A stretch of 64,000 bases of DNA from Streptomyces sp. NBC_00344 (GCF_036088315.1 NZ_CP107996.1:6561001-6625000), one strand, 5' to 3'. Counted from the first letter of the stretch, positions 1 through 8,262 are shown. Translations and numbers: made by a program. Notes: generated from the letters alone by a model not told the origin.

Positions 1-487
1 CGTCGCTCAGGACCAGCACACCACCGGGTGCGAGCATCCTGCTGAGCGCGGTGACCAGTCGCTCCCGGTCTGCCAGATGCATCAGCACGAACCTGGCGTG
101 CACCAGACGGAAGCGGCCCAGGTGGAAGTCCTCGGCCGTGATGTCCGCCCGAACGGCGGTCAGGCCGGGGATCGGATGCGCTTCCAGGAACCGAACGTCC
201 TGGTCGACCGCGACGACCCTCGCCACTCCCGCGTCCTGGAGCAGCAACCGGGCGACAGAGCCCGTCCCCGCGCCCACGTCCAGGCAGTCCCAGCCCGGCC
301 CCGCCCCCAGCGCTTTGAGCCGGGCCATCGTCACACCGTCGTAGGCGCGGGCGCCGAGATCGATACGCTCGCCTTCGCCGCGAGCCTCCGCCGGAAACAC
401 CTCGCTGCCGTAGTGCCCTGGTGTGCGGCCCTGGTCCGGCGCATCCGGGTCTTCGGGTTCCGCGAGGTGGTGCTCATCCGATGTCAC
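1..487 (-). CDS. class I SAM-dependent methyltransferase (partial, C-terminus outside window)
   Basis: The minus strand encodes about 162 residues that run off the left edge. The glycine-rich SAM-binding motif I is visible as CLDVGAGTGSVARL, followed by an acidic residue at the end of the next strand (VVAVDQDV) and a motif resembling post-I (LTAVRADITAEDF). This order is that of UbiE/COQ5-like small-molecule methyltransferases. The start is a GTG at 487 with GGAG just upstream; a GTG at 496 is in frame, and a TGA lies further upstream in the same frame. The substrate cannot be inferred because the C-terminal half is missing. Confidence 0.75.
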   Translation of the reverse strand, partial: MTSDEHHLAEPEDPDAPDQGRTPGHYGSEVFPAEARGEGERIDLGARAYDGVTMARLKALGAGPGWDCLDVGAGTGSVARLLLQDAGVARVVAVDQDVRFLEAHPIPGLTAVRADITAEDFHLGRFRLVHARFVLMHLADRERLVTALSRMLAPGGVLVLSD

Positions 488-759
488 TGGCTCCACCGCC
501 CTCGCTGTCGGTTGCTTTCATTGTTGCCCCAGGGCAGCTACTTTTCCTGTTCGGGGCACGGTGGCGAAGGGCTGTGACCGCGGCGGAGACCCTGCCGGGC
601 CGAGCGCGCTACGGGTCTTGTCGCATGGTTGCCGGTAGGTGGTGCAGATGTCCTGTCACGTCCGCCGGCCCCTCACTGTCACGGCTGGGGGTGGCCGGAC
701 AGCGGTTGGTCCCGGCAGTCAGAATCCGCCGGGACCAACGAGTGCGGGACGGTTGGCAC
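488..759. other. intergenic region, no feature recognised
   Basis: The segment lies between the divergent partial methyltransferase and the convergently placed end of the CsbD-like gene. It should hold the methyltransferase promoter, but I could not pick a convincing -35/-10 pair or a coding sequence. Confidence 0.4.
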
Positions 760-939
760 TCAGTGCTTGAAGGCGTCCTTGGCCTTCTCCTTCGCCTGGC
801 GGGCGTCGCCCGTGGACTCCTCGGCGCGCCCCTCGGTCTCGAGAGACTCGTTGCCCACGGCGCCGCCGGCCACCTTCTTGGCCTTGCCCTCGGCCTGCTC
901 ACCCTTGGCTCGCGCCTTCTCGTCCGCTGCCACAGCCAC
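760..939 (-). CDS. CsbD family stress-response protein
   Basis: This 59-residue, highly charged Lys/Glu/Ala-rich protein has the repeated pattern of the CsbD family (EKARAKGEQAEGKAKKVAGG, then a shorter second half ending in KDAFKH). CsbD proteins are small, probably disordered cytosolic proteins induced by general stress in bacteria; their molecular role is not known. The start is a GTG at 939, with GAGGA five bases upstream and an in-frame stop immediately before it; a second GTG two codons later is possible. Length and composition match the family. It sits close to other small stress-type genes (hydrophobic protein, PRC-barrel). Confidence 0.85.
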   Translation of the reverse strand: MAVAADEKARAKGEQAEGKAKKVAGGAVGNESLETEGRAEESTGDARQAKEKAKDAFKH

Positions 940-1118
940 TCACATCCTCGGTATCGAAAACGGTGTCATCCGGACGTCTGGCCGTAGGTCGGGGGCTCAA
1001 ACCCCGGACAGTTGCCACATGGAAATTGTCGTGACACAGCGTGCCGTAAGGACTACATAAGATTTACAGGAGTGAGCTGGTTCTTCCGGGGCACTCGGTG
1101 CTTCGGAGGTTGATAACA

Positions 1119-1286
1119 ATGGTTCCTGTTCTTCTGGTTCTCCTGCTCGCTCTGATCCTTTTCGGTGCGGGCTTCGCACTCAAGGCTCTGTGGTGGATCG
1201 CCGTTATCGTGTTGGTGGTGTGGCTGCTCGGCTTCGTCATCCGCCCGACGGCAGGCGGCAAGCGTGGCCGCTGGTATCGCTGGTAG
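1119..1286 (+). CDS. small hydrophobic membrane protein
   Basis: The 55-residue product is nearly all hydrophobic, with two predicted transmembrane segments (about residues 2-18 and 20-40, LWWIAVIVLVVWLLGF) and a short basic tail ending GKRGRWYRW. Many streptomycetes carry a near-identical peptide annotated only as hydrophobic protein; a stress-related membrane role is inferred, not shown. The ATG at 1119 is preceded by GGAGGT with an 8-base spacer, so an upstream in-frame start at 1098 is not needed. A strong terminator follows. Confidence 0.85.
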   Translation: MVPVLLVLLLALILFGAGFALKALWWIAVIVLVVWLLGFVIRPTAGGKRGRWYRW

Positions 1287-1310
1287 ACGGCGTTCTTGAA
1301 AGTCCCCGAT

Positions 1311-1348
1311 GGGGTGGGTTCCGGCTCGGTCATGCCGGAACCCACCCC
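1311..1348 (+). terminator. intrinsic terminator after the hydrophobic protein gene
   Basis: A perfect 15-bp inverted repeat (GGGGTGGGTTCCGGC at 1311-1325 and its complement at 1334-1348) encloses an 8-base loop and is followed by TTTCCTTT. It lies 24 bases past the stop codon. Confidence 0.85.
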
Positions 1349-1450
1349 TTTCCTTTGCCGCACCGCGAAGGAAAAGCACCCATGAAGCGTTGCCCTTTGT
1401 GTGTCCGATTGTGTGAGTGGAGAGGTGCGGGGCATGCGGTGTTCTGAGCA

Positions 1451-1479
1451 CACGTCCCTACCCTTCGGGTGGTGACGTG
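1451..1479. other. hairpin upstream of the PRC-barrel gene
   Basis: CACGTC at 1451-1456 pairs with GACGTG at 1474-1479, and ACCC/GGGT pairs inside around a short TTC loop, with one mismatch and one wobble pair. It may be a 5' leader structure of the PRC-barrel transcript or a second terminator; there is no T-run. Confidence 0.4.
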
Positions 1480-1532
1480 CGACCACGGGTTTCAACGCTG
1501 TCGAATCCGAAGCGTTTCAATGAGGGAGCTGT

Positions 1533-1883
1533 ATGAGTGACAATATTTGGGGCTACCATCCGACCTCCGGTCACGCCGCCGGTATCGACCTGACCGGTTA
1601 CAAGGTCGAGGCCACCGATGGCAGTGTCGGAAAGGTCGACAAACACTCGGACGACGTCAACTCCGCCTACCTGGTCGTCGATACCGGCGTATGGATCCTC
1701 GGTAAGCACGTCCTGCTCCCCGCGGGTACGGTGCGGATCATCGACGAAGCGGAGCGGAAGATCTTCGTTGACCTCACCAAGGACCAGATCAAGAACTCCC
1801 CGGAATTCGACAAGGACAAGCATGTCGAAGACGCGGGCTACCACGAGCAGATCGCCGGCTATTACAGCAGTCACCGCGCCTGA
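1533..1883 (+). CDS. PRC-barrel domain protein
   Basis: The 116-residue product carries a single PRC-barrel fold over about residues 18-85. The typical opening strand (DLTGYKVEATDGSVGKVD) is followed by YLVVDTG and VLLPAGTVRIID. PRC-barrels are small beta-barrel modules that bind proteins or RNA; single-domain actinobacterial versions are often stress-induced. The tail (YHEQIAGYYSSH) resembles that of other Streptomyces copies. The ATG has GGGAG about 7 bases upstream. It stands alone, and convergent genes follow. Confidence 0.85.
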   Translation: MSDNIWGYHPTSGHAAGIDLTGYKVEATDGSVGKVDKHSDDVNSAYLVVDTGVWILGKHVLLPAGTVRIIDEAERKIFVDLTKDQIKNSPEFDKDKHVEDAGYHEQIAGYYSSHRA

Positions 1884-2018
1884 CACAGCGGACTTGCGTG
1901 ACCGCTCCGCCCGACCCGCTCGCCGGGGCAAGGCCACCGTCCGACCCGCGCCCGATGAGACGCCCGGCCCGGTCTTCGTACCGCGGCCGGGCTCGGGCGT
2001 CCGCCGACTTGAGCGTGC

Positions 2019-2957
2019 TCACTCCTCCTCTTCGTCTTCCTCGTCCTCGAATTCCTCTTCGTCCTCGTAGTCTTCGTCGTCCTCGTCCTCGGGCTCGTCC
2101 TCTTCCTCGTCGTCGGGCTCTTCCTCGTCATCCGGCCGCTCGTCGTCTTCGAGCCCTTCCTCATGACTGCGGACGACTTCCCCGTCGCGGATCTCGCCGC
2201 GCCAGCCTTCGACGTCCTCGTCGTCGGTGAGGGTCACATAGCGCTGGAAGTGTTTGAGATCCAGGCGCAGCCGTCGTCCCTGGGCTCTCCATATGTTGCC
2301 GGTCTTCTCGAAGAAGCCGGACGGGTAGTACTCGACCACGGCGACGACACGCGTGAGGTTGGGGGCCAGTTCGTGAAAGCTGATGTCGCCGCGCGTCGAT
2401 CCCTTGCCGCCCTCGGACGTCCATACGATGCGCTCGTCGGGCACCTGTTCCTGGACGGTGGCTTTCCAGCTGCGGTTCGAGAAGGCGATCTTGAGTTTCC
2501 AGTCGCTTTCTATCTCGTCCGACTTGCTGACGCTGGTGACGCCCTTGGTGAAGGAGCTGAACTCTTCGAGTTCGGTCCACCGGTCGTAGACCAGACGCAA
2601 CGGCTTGCCGATGTCGATGACTTCGATGATGTTGGTGACCTTGGTGTTCCCGGCCTTGCCGCCACTCCCGACGGCATTCTTGACGGTGTCCACAGCCTTG
2701 TCCTTGAGCTTACCGGCCTTCTCGCCGACGAATGCCTTGACCGGGTTCTCGCCGCCGAGCACCCGCTTCCCGACATCCATCAGACCACCGTTGCCGTCGG
2801 CGGAATCGCCCAAGCCCTGTGCCAGGTCGGAGAGTTTGCTGCCGGCGGAGTCCACCAACCGCTGGCCTCGCGCTTCCGCATACGCGGCCAGCTCTTCCTT
2901 GATCCGGTCGAGGCCGGAAGCATTCTCTTCCGTGGAGTCGTCGTCCTTCGTGGCCAT
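2019..2957 (-). CDS. SRPBCC family protein with polyacidic C-terminal tail
   Basis: This is a 312-residue cytosolic protein in three parts: a charged, probably helical N-terminal region (1-105), a SRPBCC/cyclase-dehydrase-like domain (about 108-250, opening VTNIIEVIDIGKPLRLVYDRW), and a tail from about 265 that is almost only Asp and Glu. SRPBCC domains bind hydrophobic ligands, but no catalytic residue can be assigned. The gene begins 5 bases after the stop of the upstream H1-like gene, so they form an operon. From memory, SRPBCC proteins of this kind also occur in actinobacterial gas-vesicle clusters; no gvp structural gene is visible here. The acidic tail mirrors the basic tail of the partner. 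Confidence 0.8.
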   Translation of the reverse strand: MATKDDDSTEENASGLDRIKEELAAYAEARGQRLVDSAGSKLSDLAQGLGDSADGNGGLMDVGKRVLGGENPVKAFVGEKAGKLKDKAVDTVKNAVGSGGKAGNTKVTNIIEVIDIGKPLRLVYDRWTELEEFSSFTKGVTSVSKSDEIESDWKLKIAFSNRSWKATVQEQVPDERIVWTSEGGKGSTRGDISFHELAPNLTRVVAVVEYYPSGFFEKTGNIWRAQGRRLRLDLKHFQRYVTLTDDEDVEGWRGEIRDGEVVRSHEEGLEDDERPDDEEEPDDEEEDEPEDEDDEDYEDEEEFEDEEDEEEE

Positions 2958-2962
2958 GAGAG

Positions 2963-3619
2963 TTACCTCCTGCGGCGGTTGCTGGTCGACGACTTCTGGG
3001 CAGTGGACTTCTTGGCTGCCGCCTTCTTGGCCGGAGTCCTCTTGGGTGCTGCCTTCTTGGCAGGCGCTTTCTTCCCGGCTGCTTTCTTGGCTGGCGCCTT
3101 CTTGGCCGGTGTCTTCTTCGCGGGTTGCTTGGCTGTTCGTTTCGCCGGACGGCGACGAGGAGGCTCCTCCTCTTCCTCTTCTTCCTCCTCGTCTTGCTCC
3201 TCTTCATCCTCCGGCCCGCCGTCGGTGGCCTCTTCGGGCTCTTCCTCGTCCTCCTCGAAGTCGTCCTCCGCGTCGCCGTCCTCTTCCTCGTCTTCCTCCG
3301 CACGGGGTTCCCGTAGTGCGGAGGTGCGCTGTTCCAGGGCGTCGGCAAAGGACTCGAGGCGGCGGTTCGCTGCCGCGGACAGTGCGGTCCGTCCGACGGA
3401 CAACACCTCGTCGCGTGCCTGCTCGATCAAGGGCGCGACCATGGGGTTCTCCGCGAGTCTGCGGACACCCTGGCTGAGAAGTTCCTGCGGATTGCGGGGT
3501 AGCCGTTGGCCGACCACCAGCGACGCGAGGGCAAGACCGAGCTTCCCCTTCTTGGTGCGACCGAGTACGTAGCCCGCCGCGACGGCGGCGGCGAGAGAGA
3601 CCTTCGTGCTGTCATCCAT
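2963..3619 (-). CDS. protein with acidic linker and histone H1-like lysine/alanine/proline tail
   Basis: The 218-residue product has three parts. A folded-looking N-terminal region (about 1-105) begins with a hydrophobic stretch ([14 protein letters not shown]) typical of gas-vesicle-associated or membrane-anchored small proteins. A run dominated by Glu/Asp spans about 106-150. A basic tail made of imperfect PAKKA repeats and ending SSTSNRRRR completes it. Such tails resemble eukaryotic-type linker histone H1 and actinobacterial nucleoid proteins, so nucleic-acid or polyanion binding is likely. It is the first gene of a two-gene operon with the SRPBCC protein. No specific function is established. 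Confidence 0.75.
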   Translation of the reverse strand: MDDSTKVSLAAAVAAGYVLGRTKKGKLGLALASLVVGQRLPRNPQELLSQGVRRLAENPMVAPLIEQARDEVLSVGRTALSAAANRRLESFADALEQRTSALREPRAEEDEEEDGDAEDDFEEDEEEPEEATDGGPEDEEEQDEEEEEEEEEPPRRRPAKRTAKQPAKKTPAKKAPAKKAAGKKAPAKKAAPKRTPAKKAAAKKSTAQKSSTSNRRRR

Positions 3620-3941
3620 GAGCAGCCCTCAACGACGAGAGGTGTGGTCCAAGCCTGCCCGGGAAAGACCGGCGCGGGCCTCCTTCACCGCTGCGACGCC
3701 TGAAGCTGCCCCTGGGGAAGCGAGTGGCGAGGTGGCGGTGCCCCCATGACTCCACCATCCCCCGGAAGGCGGGCCCTCGCATCCTCTGCCATCTGACCTG
3801 CGGAGCCTCGCTTTCCGGCACGTCGGTCCCCGCGCGCCCCGCCCCGTCGCCGCCGCAGACCAGGCCGAAGGTGCGGTCCCCTGCCGTCTCGGTCACCGCC
3901 CGCCAGGAAAATGCCGGGCGGGGCCCACGAGGTGATTCGGC
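3620..3941. other. intergenic region, nothing convincing
   Basis: These 322 bases lie upstream of the H1-like/SRPBCC operon and downstream of the methyltransferase, both on the minus strand. Open frames exist, but none has a convincing start, ribosome site or recognisable product. The operon promoter must lie at its left end. Confidence 0.4.
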
Positions 3942-4784
3942 TCAGGACCGGCGATCGGCGGTGATCAGCCAGGCGGTGCTGCGCAGTCGCAGTTCCCCGT
4001 TCTTCCGGTGGGCGCGCAGACTGTCTGCGAGTCTCCGGCCTGCCCGATCCCGGATCGGTGGGGTGACCTGGCTGGTCAGGTGGCGTCCGGGGCCGGAACC
4101 GAGGAGGAACGCCGCAGTGTCGTCGGCGTCCTGCCCCCACGTCCCGTACACCTCCAGGCGCTCCGCGCCGATGTGCTCGAATCCAGCGCCTGCAAGCATC
4201 GCGCAGGTGAGGTCCGGATCGGACAGGGAGAACATTCCGGGGCTGCCCGGTGCACCGAAATCACCGACGGGCAGGATGTCCCGCAGTGTCATGATGGCTT
4301 CGAGCCACTCATTGGTCCTGGCTTCCGCAGCACAGATGAACGCCAGTCGGCCACCGGGGCGCAGAGCGCGGCCGATGTTGGTGAACGCGGCAACGGGATC
4401 GGCGAAGTACATGACTCCGAAGCGGCTGATCACGATGTCGAATGCGCCGGCATCGATGGCGTGGACCTGGGCGTCTCCACGCTCGAAGGTCACATTGCCG
4501 ATCCCCTCGAGCCGTGCGGTCTCCACGGCGCGTGCCAGCATCGGAGCCGAGATGTCCAGACCCAGGGCCCGGCCGCTCCTGGCCAGGCAGGCCGCAAGTC
4601 TGGTCGTGGCTCCGGAACCGCAGCCGACATCAAGTACCCGGTCGCGCTCCCCGATCGCGGCGGCGGTGAGCAACGGCGGGTTGAAGCTCTGGTTCACCAT
4701 GTCCCAACGGCCCTGGTTCCGGGCCCAGTGCTCGCCCTCGTACCCGTTCCATGCCTGCGCCTGAGCGGTGTTGACGATGTGCAT
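3942..4784 (-). CDS. class I SAM-dependent methyltransferase
   Basis: The 280-residue enzyme opens with a helix typical of UbiE-like enzymes (WNGYEGEHWARNQGRWD). It has SAM motif I at about residues 49-58 (VLDVGCGSGATT), the acidic ribose-binding residue in ALGLDIS, motif II-like FDIVISRFGVMYF, and the post-motif LRPGGRLAF. It resembles demethylmenaquinone/ubiquinone-type small-molecule C- or O-methyltransferases; the substrate is unknown. It diverges from a TetR regulator over 134 bases holding two operator-like palindromes, so it is probably the regulated target of that repressor. Confidence 0.85.
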   Translation of the reverse strand: MHIVNTAQAQAWNGYEGEHWARNQGRWDMVNQSFNPPLLTAAAIGERDRVLDVGCGSGATTRLAACLARSGRALGLDISAPMLARAVETARLEGIGNVTFERGDAQVHAIDAGAFDIVISRFGVMYFADPVAAFTNIGRALRPGGRLAFICAAEARTNEWLEAIMTLRDILPVGDFGAPGSPGMFSLSDPDLTCAMLAGAGFEHIGAERLEVYGTWGQDADDTAAFLLGSGPGRHLTSQVTPPIRDRAGRRLADSLRAHRKNGELRLRSTAWLITADRRS

Positions 4785-4825
4785 GAGGTACCTCCCTGAG
4801 TGAGCGGCGCCCTCGGCCGCTAGTA

Positions 4826-4863
4826 TGGGCGCACGCCCAAATAGTATGGGCGTGCGCCCATAC
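4826..4863. promoter_or_regulatory. twin palindromic operator for the TetR regulator
   Basis: Two near-identical sites sit 7 bases apart between the divergent genes. The left (4826-4839) is TGGGCG-CA-CGCCCA. The right (4844-4863) is a perfect 20-bp palindrome, GTATGGGCGTGCGCCCATAC. Both share TATGGGCG followed by two bases and CGCCCA. Size, symmetry and position fit TetR-family operators that control the regulator and its divergent neighbour. Confidence 0.8.
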
Positions 4864-4918
4864 CGGCAATCCCCCTCGCTTCCGGGGAGCGTCGCGAATT
4901 CGGAACCGGAGAGGCCCT

Positions 4919-5539
4919 ATGTCACCGCGTGGAGTGGCGATTCCCGACCTTCGCGAACGGCTCTTCGACGCGGCGGAACGGGTTCTCGTCAGGGAGGGGC
5001 CGGGGGCGCTCACCGGAAGGGCCATCACCGCGGAAGCAGGTTGTGCCAAGGGTGTGCTGAACGCTCATTTCGCCGGACTGGACGAATTCGTGGCGGAGTT
5101 GGTCCTGGACCGCTTCTCGCGCACCGCGAGCCGGACGGCAGATCTCCGCTCACGAGCCGGCCTGGCCACTGTGGCCGGCAATCTCGTCTCGGTCGCGCTC
5201 GCCGTCCTGAACTCCTTGCATCCCGCGATCGTCGGCGTTGCCATGACCCGCCCAGGGGCCTCCGACCGGATCCGCCAGGCGCTGGCCGCCGGCGCCCCCG
5301 GTTTCACGGTGATCCAGGATGCGATCACGGCATATCTTGATGCCGAACAGCGTCGCGGTCGCCTCGCTGCAGGGGGCGACACCGCCTCCATGGCGCTCGC
5401 CCTCGTCGGCACCCTGCATCACATCCTGATGACCAGCTGGAACGGCGCGGGTGACACCCGCGAGCAGGCGGAGCGGCTGGTGGCCGTTCTCGTCGGTGAC
5501 GGTAGCGGGGGAGCAGCCTCGGCTCCGGACGCCCCGTAG
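4919..5539 (+). CDS. TetR/AcrR family transcriptional regulator
   Basis: The 206-residue protein has an N-terminal TetR helix-turn-helix over about residues 10-56 (RLFDAAERVLVREGPGALTGR, then ITAEAGCAKGVLNAHF). The rest is a helical, divergent ligand-binding domain. TetR proteins usually repress as dimers and release DNA on binding a small molecule. The divergent methyltransferase and the two palindromes between the genes make autoregulation plus control of that enzyme the simplest reading. The ATG at 4919 follows GGAGAGG. Confidence 0.9.
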   Translation: MSPRGVAIPDLRERLFDAAERVLVREGPGALTGRAITAEAGCAKGVLNAHFAGLDEFVAELVLDRFSRTASRTADLRSRAGLATVAGNLVSVALAVLNSLHPAIVGVAMTRPGASDRIRQALAAGAPGFTVIQDAITAYLDAEQRRGRLAAGGDTASMALALVGTLHHILMTSWNGAGDTREQAERLVAVLVGDGSGGAASAPDAP

Positions 5540-5722
5540 TGGCGGATCGAGACCGGTGAAGATTCCGTCGATCAGCGAATCTGCGGTGAAGCAGGCGGAA
5601 AAGGCGGATCGGGCGGAGCAGAGGGGCTGAGTCATCGGGTCTCCCGCCCGACCGGCCTGACAGACGTAGTCGTTCGATGACAGGATGATCATGAGCGGTG
5701 ACATTCGAACGGGGGGCCCGCG

Positions 5723-6946
5723 ATGCAGCTGACACGCACGCACCGGATACTCATCGCCGTCGTGGTCGCAGGCGCGGTGATCATCGCAGGGATCGGTTTC
5801 GCGGGCTCTTACGCGGCCGTGCGCAGGCTTGCCGAACAGAAGGGTTTCGGCACGTTCTCGCTGGTCTTCCCGATCGGTATCGACGCGGGGATCTGCGTGC
5901 TGCTCGCGCTGGACCTGCTGCTGACCTGGATCCGCATCCCGTTCCCGCTGCTGCGGCAGACGGCCTGGCTGCTGACGGCGGCGACGATCGCCTTCAACGG
6001 CGCGGCTGCCTGGCCGGACCCGCTCGGCACCGGGATGCACGCCGTGATCCCGATCCTGTTCGTGGTCTGCGTCGAGGCCGCACGCCACGCGGTCGGCCGG
6101 ATCGCCGACATCACGGCCGACAAGCACATGGAAGGCGTCCGCCTCACCCGGTGGCTGCTCTCCCCCATTCCCACCTTCCGGCTCTGGCGCCGCATGAAGC
6201 TCTGGGAGCTGCGCAGTTACGACGAGGTCATCAAGCTCGAACAGGACCGGCTGATCTACCGGGCCCGCCTCCAGGCCCGGTTCGGCCGCAACTGGCGGCG
6301 CAAGGCCCCCATCGAATCCCTGATGCCCCTGCGGCTCGCCAAATACGGCGTCCCGCTCGCCGAAACAGGCCCCTCCGGCCTCGCCGCCGCAGCCTTCGCC
6401 GCGAAGGCCGGCCAACAGGCCGGTGGAGAGCTTCCGTCGGCGGGCAACCGCCCGGCGGCGTTGCCCGCGGGGCGTATGCCCACCGAGGCGGACCTGGATC
6501 ACCCGGAGGCGTGGGGAGCCTTCGTGAAGGGAACGGACCGGGCCGGTGTCGCGAGGGGCGGCAAAACGGATGCGAGGGGGGCCATGACCGGACCGGACGG
6601 CTCCGACGAGGGCGGCCGTCGGGCGGAACCCGCCGGTGAGCCGGCGATACGCGTCCTCGATGTGAAGAGGGCAGGCGAGTGGTACTTCGCCGTGTTCTGT
6701 CACTACGTCGACGATCTGGGTGTCGTCCCCACCGTTGGGCAGTGGCGGCACTATCTGCACGACCGGTACGGGCAGCAGATGCCGGACTCGGACGCCGGCG
6801 TGAGCCTGCTCCTGACGGAGTTCCGGCAAAGACACCTGACCGGGGCGGTACCCGGTGACAGCGGTGAGCCGTCGGGCGAGGGTGTCGGCGAAGCGGGACC
6901 AGGACCCGCACAGACGCCGGTGGCCGCATCCTCGCTCGGCCGGTAG
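5723..6946 (+). CDS. DUF2637 domain membrane protein
   Basis: The 407-residue product has four predicted transmembrane segments in its first 130 residues, beginning MQLTRTHRILIAVVVAGAVI, with the conserved DUF2637 elements SLVFPIGIDAGICVLLALDLLLT and AATIAFNGAAAWPDP. A basic region follows (RLWRRMKLWELRSYDEVIKLEQ), then a long low-complexity, probably cytosolic tail. DUF2637 proteins are widespread in Streptomyces and are often linked with plasmid spread (Spd) or conjugative elements. No transfer, replication or integrase gene is seen here, so this is likely the stand-alone chromosomal type. The ATG is preceded by GGGGGG about 12 bases upstream. Confidence 0.85.
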   Translation: MQLTRTHRILIAVVVAGAVIIAGIGFAGSYAAVRRLAEQKGFGTFSLVFPIGIDAGICVLLALDLLLTWIRIPFPLLRQTAWLLTAATIAFNGAAAWPDPLGTGMHAVIPILFVVCVEAARHAVGRIADITADKHMEGVRLTRWLLSPIPTFRLWRRMKLWELRSYDEVIKLEQDRLIYRARLQARFGRNWRRKAPIESLMPLRLAKYGVPLAETGPSGLAAAAFAAKAGQQAGGELPSAGNRPAALPAGRMPTEADLDHPEAWGAFVKGTDRAGVARGGKTDARGAMTGPDGSDEGGRRAEPAGEPAIRVLDVKRAGEWYFAVFCHYVDDLGVVPTVGQWRHYLHDRYGQQMPDSDAGVSLLLTEFRQRHLTGAVPGDSGEPSGEGVGEAGPGPAQTPVAASSLGR

Positions 6947-7088
6947 GGACACCGCCACGTGGGTCCCTGGCGGACTCACGGACGGGCGCCCGGCACGGAG
7001 ACCGGGTCCGGAGGAGGTCCGGAAGCCGGCAGCGCACCGGCGCACACCGACTTCGAACTGAGGGCAGGGGCGAGCCCTTCGATGTGCG

Positions 7089-7406
7089 GTGTCTGACAGC
7101 TGGGTAGATGCTGAATGCATGATCGACGACCAGGAGTACACCGGACCGGCGCTGCTCACCACCGAGGGTGAGGACGCTCATATGCTCAGCCTGGAGGCCA
7201 AGCTCACCTTTGAGGGCGGGCGCTGCTCCGGAGTGCTGCACGGGCCTGTTGATTCCAGGAGCACCATCTCCCTCGCAGAACATGCGCCGGTCTCGATCAC
7301 ACTGATGGACGAACCGCGAGCACAGCTGGACGGTGAGGTCAGTGCGTTCATGAGAGTGTCGGCCGACGTCGTGAAGATGGAGTTCCGCAGCCCCGCGTCC
7401 GGCTGA
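7089..7406 (+). CDS. hypothetical protein
   Basis: I do not recognise this 105-residue, mildly acidic, probably soluble protein. It looks beta-rich (ALLTTEGEDAHMLSLEAKLTF, SGVLHGPVD, PVSITLMDEPRAQL) with no signal peptide, Cys or known motif. The GTG at 7089 has GGGGCGAG upstream; an ATG at 7119 would remove ten residues and has no better ribosome site. Third-position GC fits a real gene. Its last codons and stop lie inside an exact 20-bp tandem duplication. Confidence 0.6.
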   Translation: MSDSWVDAECMIDDQEYTGPALLTTEGEDAHMLSLEAKLTFEGGRCSGVLHGPVDSRSTISLAEHAPVSITLMDEPRAQLDGEVSAFMRVSADVVKMEFRSPASG

Positions 7407-7426
7407 GCAGCCCCGCGTCCGGCTGA
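7387..7426 (+). repeat. exact 20-bp tandem duplication across a stop codon
   Basis: The unit GCAGCCCCGCGTCCGGCTGA occurs at 7387-7406, ending with the stop codon of the upstream gene, and again at 7407-7426. It looks like a recent slippage or repair duplication. Confidence 0.95.
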
Positions 7427-7733
7427 ACGGGTGATCCGGTCGGGCGATGGCTCCATGCACCGGCGACAGTACGCCTCAGCCCCCGTTCGCGTCCCGGCGC
7501 CCGTTCAGCCGGCGCACCAGCGGTTCGTCCTCGCCTGCCAGGTATACGCGCCGGTGTCGTCGGCACGGCGTACAGCGGAGACAGGGTGACGACGCCGTCC
7601 GACACTCTCGCGTCATGCGCGCGGTGGCCTTCGGCTCGTCCGGTGCGACGTGCAATCGAACAGCAGGCAGCCACAACTCGGATGTGAGCCGACCGGGTGC
7701 CCTGAGCGCGCAAACCGTCGCCGGTGAACGTGC
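7427..7733. other. intergenic region, nothing convincing
   Basis: These 307 bases lie between the hypothetical gene and a GNAT remnant. A minus-strand reading contains DGVVTLSPLYAV, weakly like a BON-domain strand, but no domain can be supported. It may be decayed coding sequence. Confidence 0.35.
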
Positions 7734-8000
7734 TCAGCAGAGGTCCTTGCGCATCAGCGCGCACATCGTTTCGTGGCGGTGCAGAGATCCGTCAGGGGCT
7801 TGCTCATCCCACGAATCAGGCTGACGGCCGATTGCGACGTAGCCCAGTCGTTCGTAGAGCTGCCGAGCTCCGAGAGCAGGACACGCTCCAACTGCTCGGA
7901 GACGCCTGCCAAGTGGTGTGCGGAACCCGACCACCCGCACGACGCCAGATCCGCATGCACCAGATCGCGCGCCGACACGTTCAGGACGATGTGGACCATC
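7734..8000 (-). pseudogene. GNAT N-acetyltransferase remnant with internal deletion and frameshift
   Basis: The minus strand starts well at 8000 with GAGAGGG upstream and encodes MVHIVLNVSARDLVHADLAS, CGWSGSAHHLAGVSEQLER, the usual N-terminus of a streptomycete GNAT enzyme. From about 7890 the homology continues only in another frame: ARQLYERLGYVAIGRQPDSW, DEQAPDGSLHRHETMC and ALMRKDLC, the usual C-terminus. The central part of the fold, including the acetyl-CoA pyrophosphate loop, is absent (roughly 85 residues compared with intact homologues as I remember them). The junction lies near 7870-7890. This is a dead gene. Confidence 0.8.
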
Positions 8001-8227
8001 TTTACCCTCTCCGGTACGCGAGGATCCCGGCCGGTCACGGAGCGCGCAACGCCATTTCCCCTCCGCATTCTCCTGGCCGGTCGGCCGCGGCTCCGGCCCG
8101 ACCGCGTGCCCCGGCTGCCGGGAAACGCGAGGCCTGACCGATGCCCGCCCCTTCGTGGTCGTTCGGACCGGGCGGCCGGCAGCAGCGTGAGGCCCCTGGG
8201 AGTCCCGCCGCAGCGTGGTGCATGATT

Positions 8228-8262
8228 TCGGTGGTCGGTGGTCGGTGGTCGGTGGTCGGTGG
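8228..8262 (+). repeat. five tandem copies of a 7-bp unit upstream of a response regulator
   Basis: TCGGTGG is repeated five times without error over 35 bp. It ends 20 bases before the response-regulator ATG. Seven-base units can change in number by slippage, and the array overlaps the region where the promoter or 5' leader must be. Confidence 0.95.

Noticed and set aside
2163..3572. Plus-strand open frame of 469 codons with long Ser runs
   Set aside because: The poly-Ser runs are the antisense of the acidic tails in the two minus-strand genes.
5150..7162. Minus-strand open frame of 670 codons
   Set aside because: It spans two well-supported plus-strand genes (TetR, DUF2637) and has low-complexity shadow composition.
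7427..7733. Possible BON-domain remnant on the minus strand
   Set aside because: Only one short phrase (DGVVTLSPLYAV) fits; there is no extended similarity or start site.
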